Assembly: GCA_023230125.1 (NCBI GenBank)
Contig: JALNXZ010000089.1
Coordinates: forward strand, 1 to 6,648
Direction: 5' to 3'
DNA: 6,648 nt
DNA from: Bacteroidales bacterium
Lineage (GTDB): Bacteria > Bacteroidota > Bacteroidia > Bacteroidales > UBA1402
A model generated the notes under the pieces. That model saw only the letters and a program-made list of their open reading frames with translations, was not told the DNA's origin and did no database searches. The position numbers and the translations under genes are program-made. This document shows, in pieces, positions 5,955 through 6,648 of the stretch. The stretch's first letter is position 1; the number at the start of each line of letters is the position of its first letter.

Positions 5955-5988
5955 TTTCTTAATGATATTTAGTTTCAAATAATACTTT

Positions 5989-6016
5989 CAAATTAGGTAA
6001 AAAAACCGGCAATCAA
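5989..6016 (-). promoter_or_regulatory. Low-confidence candidate promoter for the kor operon
   Basis: The ispE terminator implies that korD needs its own promoter in the short gap before 5954. No full TAnnTTTG occurs there. The nearest match is TAATTTG (5989-5995, one base short between TA and TTTG) with a TTG (6014-6016) 18 bases upstream, which would overlap the terminator hairpin. A second TTTG element lies in TATTATTTG (5976-5984). The true start is unresolved. Confidence 0.2.
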
Positions 6017-6022
6017 GCCAGT
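5999..6022 (-). terminator. Intrinsic terminator overlapping the ispE stop codon
   Basis: On the - strand, ACTGGC (6017-6022) pairs with GCCGGT (6005-6010; one U-G pair) around the loop TTGATT, and runs straight into T7 (5999-6005). The ispE stop TGA (6013-6015) lies in the loop, so translating ribosomes would cover the hairpin until they release. The stem is short, but the layout is otherwise typical. Confidence 0.6.
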
Positions 6023-6648
6023 GTTTCGCACCAGTAAAAGCAACCCGGAAAGGATTGCCTGAGATTGACAGGTTTACTGAATAACCCATAAACCGAAGAG
6101 CCACTTCCGGACATGGATGCATAAATGGCTCCATTCGTGTACATCTGCTCCTTCATTGACTTGATTTTAGGAAAACGTTCAAAAACGGATGCCTCAAAAT
6201 CATTGACAACAGTGTTTTTCCAGGTAGTGATTGGATCAGTCAAAACGTCTTTCAATGAGAAATCCGGATGAACCGGATGAACCAAGGAATATGCTTCTGC
6301 AGTAGATACGTGGATGTCTGGTTTTATCAAAATCAAATAATACCCTTTTAAGCTTAAACCGATATCTTCGAATACTGTTCCGATTCCGGTTGCAAAAGTA
6401 GGTTTATTTTTTATAAAAAACGAACAATCTGCTCCTAAATGTGTGGATAAATCTTTCAATTCGAAAGTAGAAAGACCTAAATTGTTCGTTTCATTAATAA
6501 GTTTCAAAGTAAATGCTGCATCGGAAGAACCACCGCCAAGACCGGCTCCGGTAGGAATAGCCTTGTGCAAATAGAAATCCGTAGGCTGGATGGGATATTT
6601 GGATTGAATGAGCCGGAAAGCTTTGGTCACGATATTATCCGCTGAATC
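6013..6648 (-). CDS. ispE: 4-diphosphocytidyl-2-C-methyl-D-erythritol kinase IspE, C-terminal part (truncated by window edge)
   Basis: IspE phosphorylates the 2-hydroxyl of CDP-methylerythritol with ATP in the MEP route to isoprenoids. It is a cytosolic GHMP kinase. The frame is open to the right edge, showing 211 residues; roughly the first 60 are missing, including the start. The first visible residues DSADNIVTKAFRLI fit the conserved (S)DNLVxKA segment. The GTG at 6630, although followed by an open frame, is therefore internal and not a start. The ATP-loop motif IPTGAGLGGGSSDAA follows about 30 residues in. The late motif ASMSGSGSSVYGLF is GHMP motif 3. ADCSFFI (upper middle) and PDIHVSTAEAYS are characteristic IspE blocks. 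It is upstream of the kor operon on the same strand, with a terminator between them. No defect is visible. Confidence 0.94.
   Translation of the reverse strand, partial: DSADNIVTKAFRLIQSKYPIQPTDFYLHKAIPTGAGLGGGSSDAAFTLKLINETNNLGLSTFELKDLSTHLGADCSFFIKNKPTFATGIGTVFEDIGLSLKGYYLILIKPDIHVSTAEAYSLVHPVHPDFSLKDVLTDPITTWKNTVVNDFEASVFERFPKIKSMKEQMYTNGAIYASMSGSGSSVYGLFSKPVNLRQSFPGCFYWCETLA

Noticed and set aside
1..6648. CRISPR array, insertion sequence, phage or defence genes
   Set aside because: No spaced direct repeats, transposase, integrase, terminal inverted repeats or target duplications are visible; all genes except the lipoprotein are core metabolism.

Overview
The window looks like a chromosomal segment of an anaerobic Bacteroidetes, most likely order Bacteroidales. 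Three things support this: the PyrK, PyrD, TrmD and IspE sequences read like the Bacteroides/Parabacteroides versions of these proteins; the promoters that can be seen match the Bacteroidetes -33 TTTG / -7 TAnnTTTG pattern rather than TTGACA/TATAAT; and a DUF4465-type surface lipoprotein, a family centred on Bacteroidetes, sits behind a cobalamin riboswitch. The genus cannot be fixed from this sequence.

Layout. The left edge (about 1-1200, + strand) holds the 3' end of pyrK overlapping a complete pyrD (class 1B), the two subunits of the dihydroorotate dehydrogenase of pyrimidine synthesis. Everything to the right is on the - strand. trmD (tRNA m1G37 methyltransferase) converges on pyrD across 59 bases and has its own promoter near 2007-2040. 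A 250-residue lipoprotein gene (2136-2888) follows, preceded by a 430-base noncoding stretch (2889-3318). Read on the - strand, that stretch contains a strong intrinsic terminator closing the upstream operon, a Bacteroidetes-type promoter, a full cobalamin riboswitch, and a leader with a possible expression platform.

From 3319 to 5954 lies a compact four-gene operon in transcription order korD-korA-korB-korC: a 2x[4Fe-4S] ferredoxin, then the alpha, beta (TPP) and gamma subunits of a ferredoxin-dependent 2-oxoacid oxidoreductase. Gaps within it are 3, 21 and 8 bases. The substrate may be 2-oxoglutarate/succinyl-CoA or branched-chain 2-oxoacids. The right edge holds the C-terminal 211 residues of ispE (MEP isoprenoid pathway), ending in an intrinsic terminator whose loop contains the stop codon.

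Most of the window is core metabolism: pyrimidines, tRNA modification, ferredoxin-linked 2-oxoacid metabolism and isoprenoids. The accessory element is the riboswitch-controlled lipoprotein, a one-gene unit with a strong terminator upstream and the separate trmD promoter downstream. It is probably a B12-responsive cell-surface protein, perhaps a corrinoid-binding lipoprotein, and is the part most worth following up.
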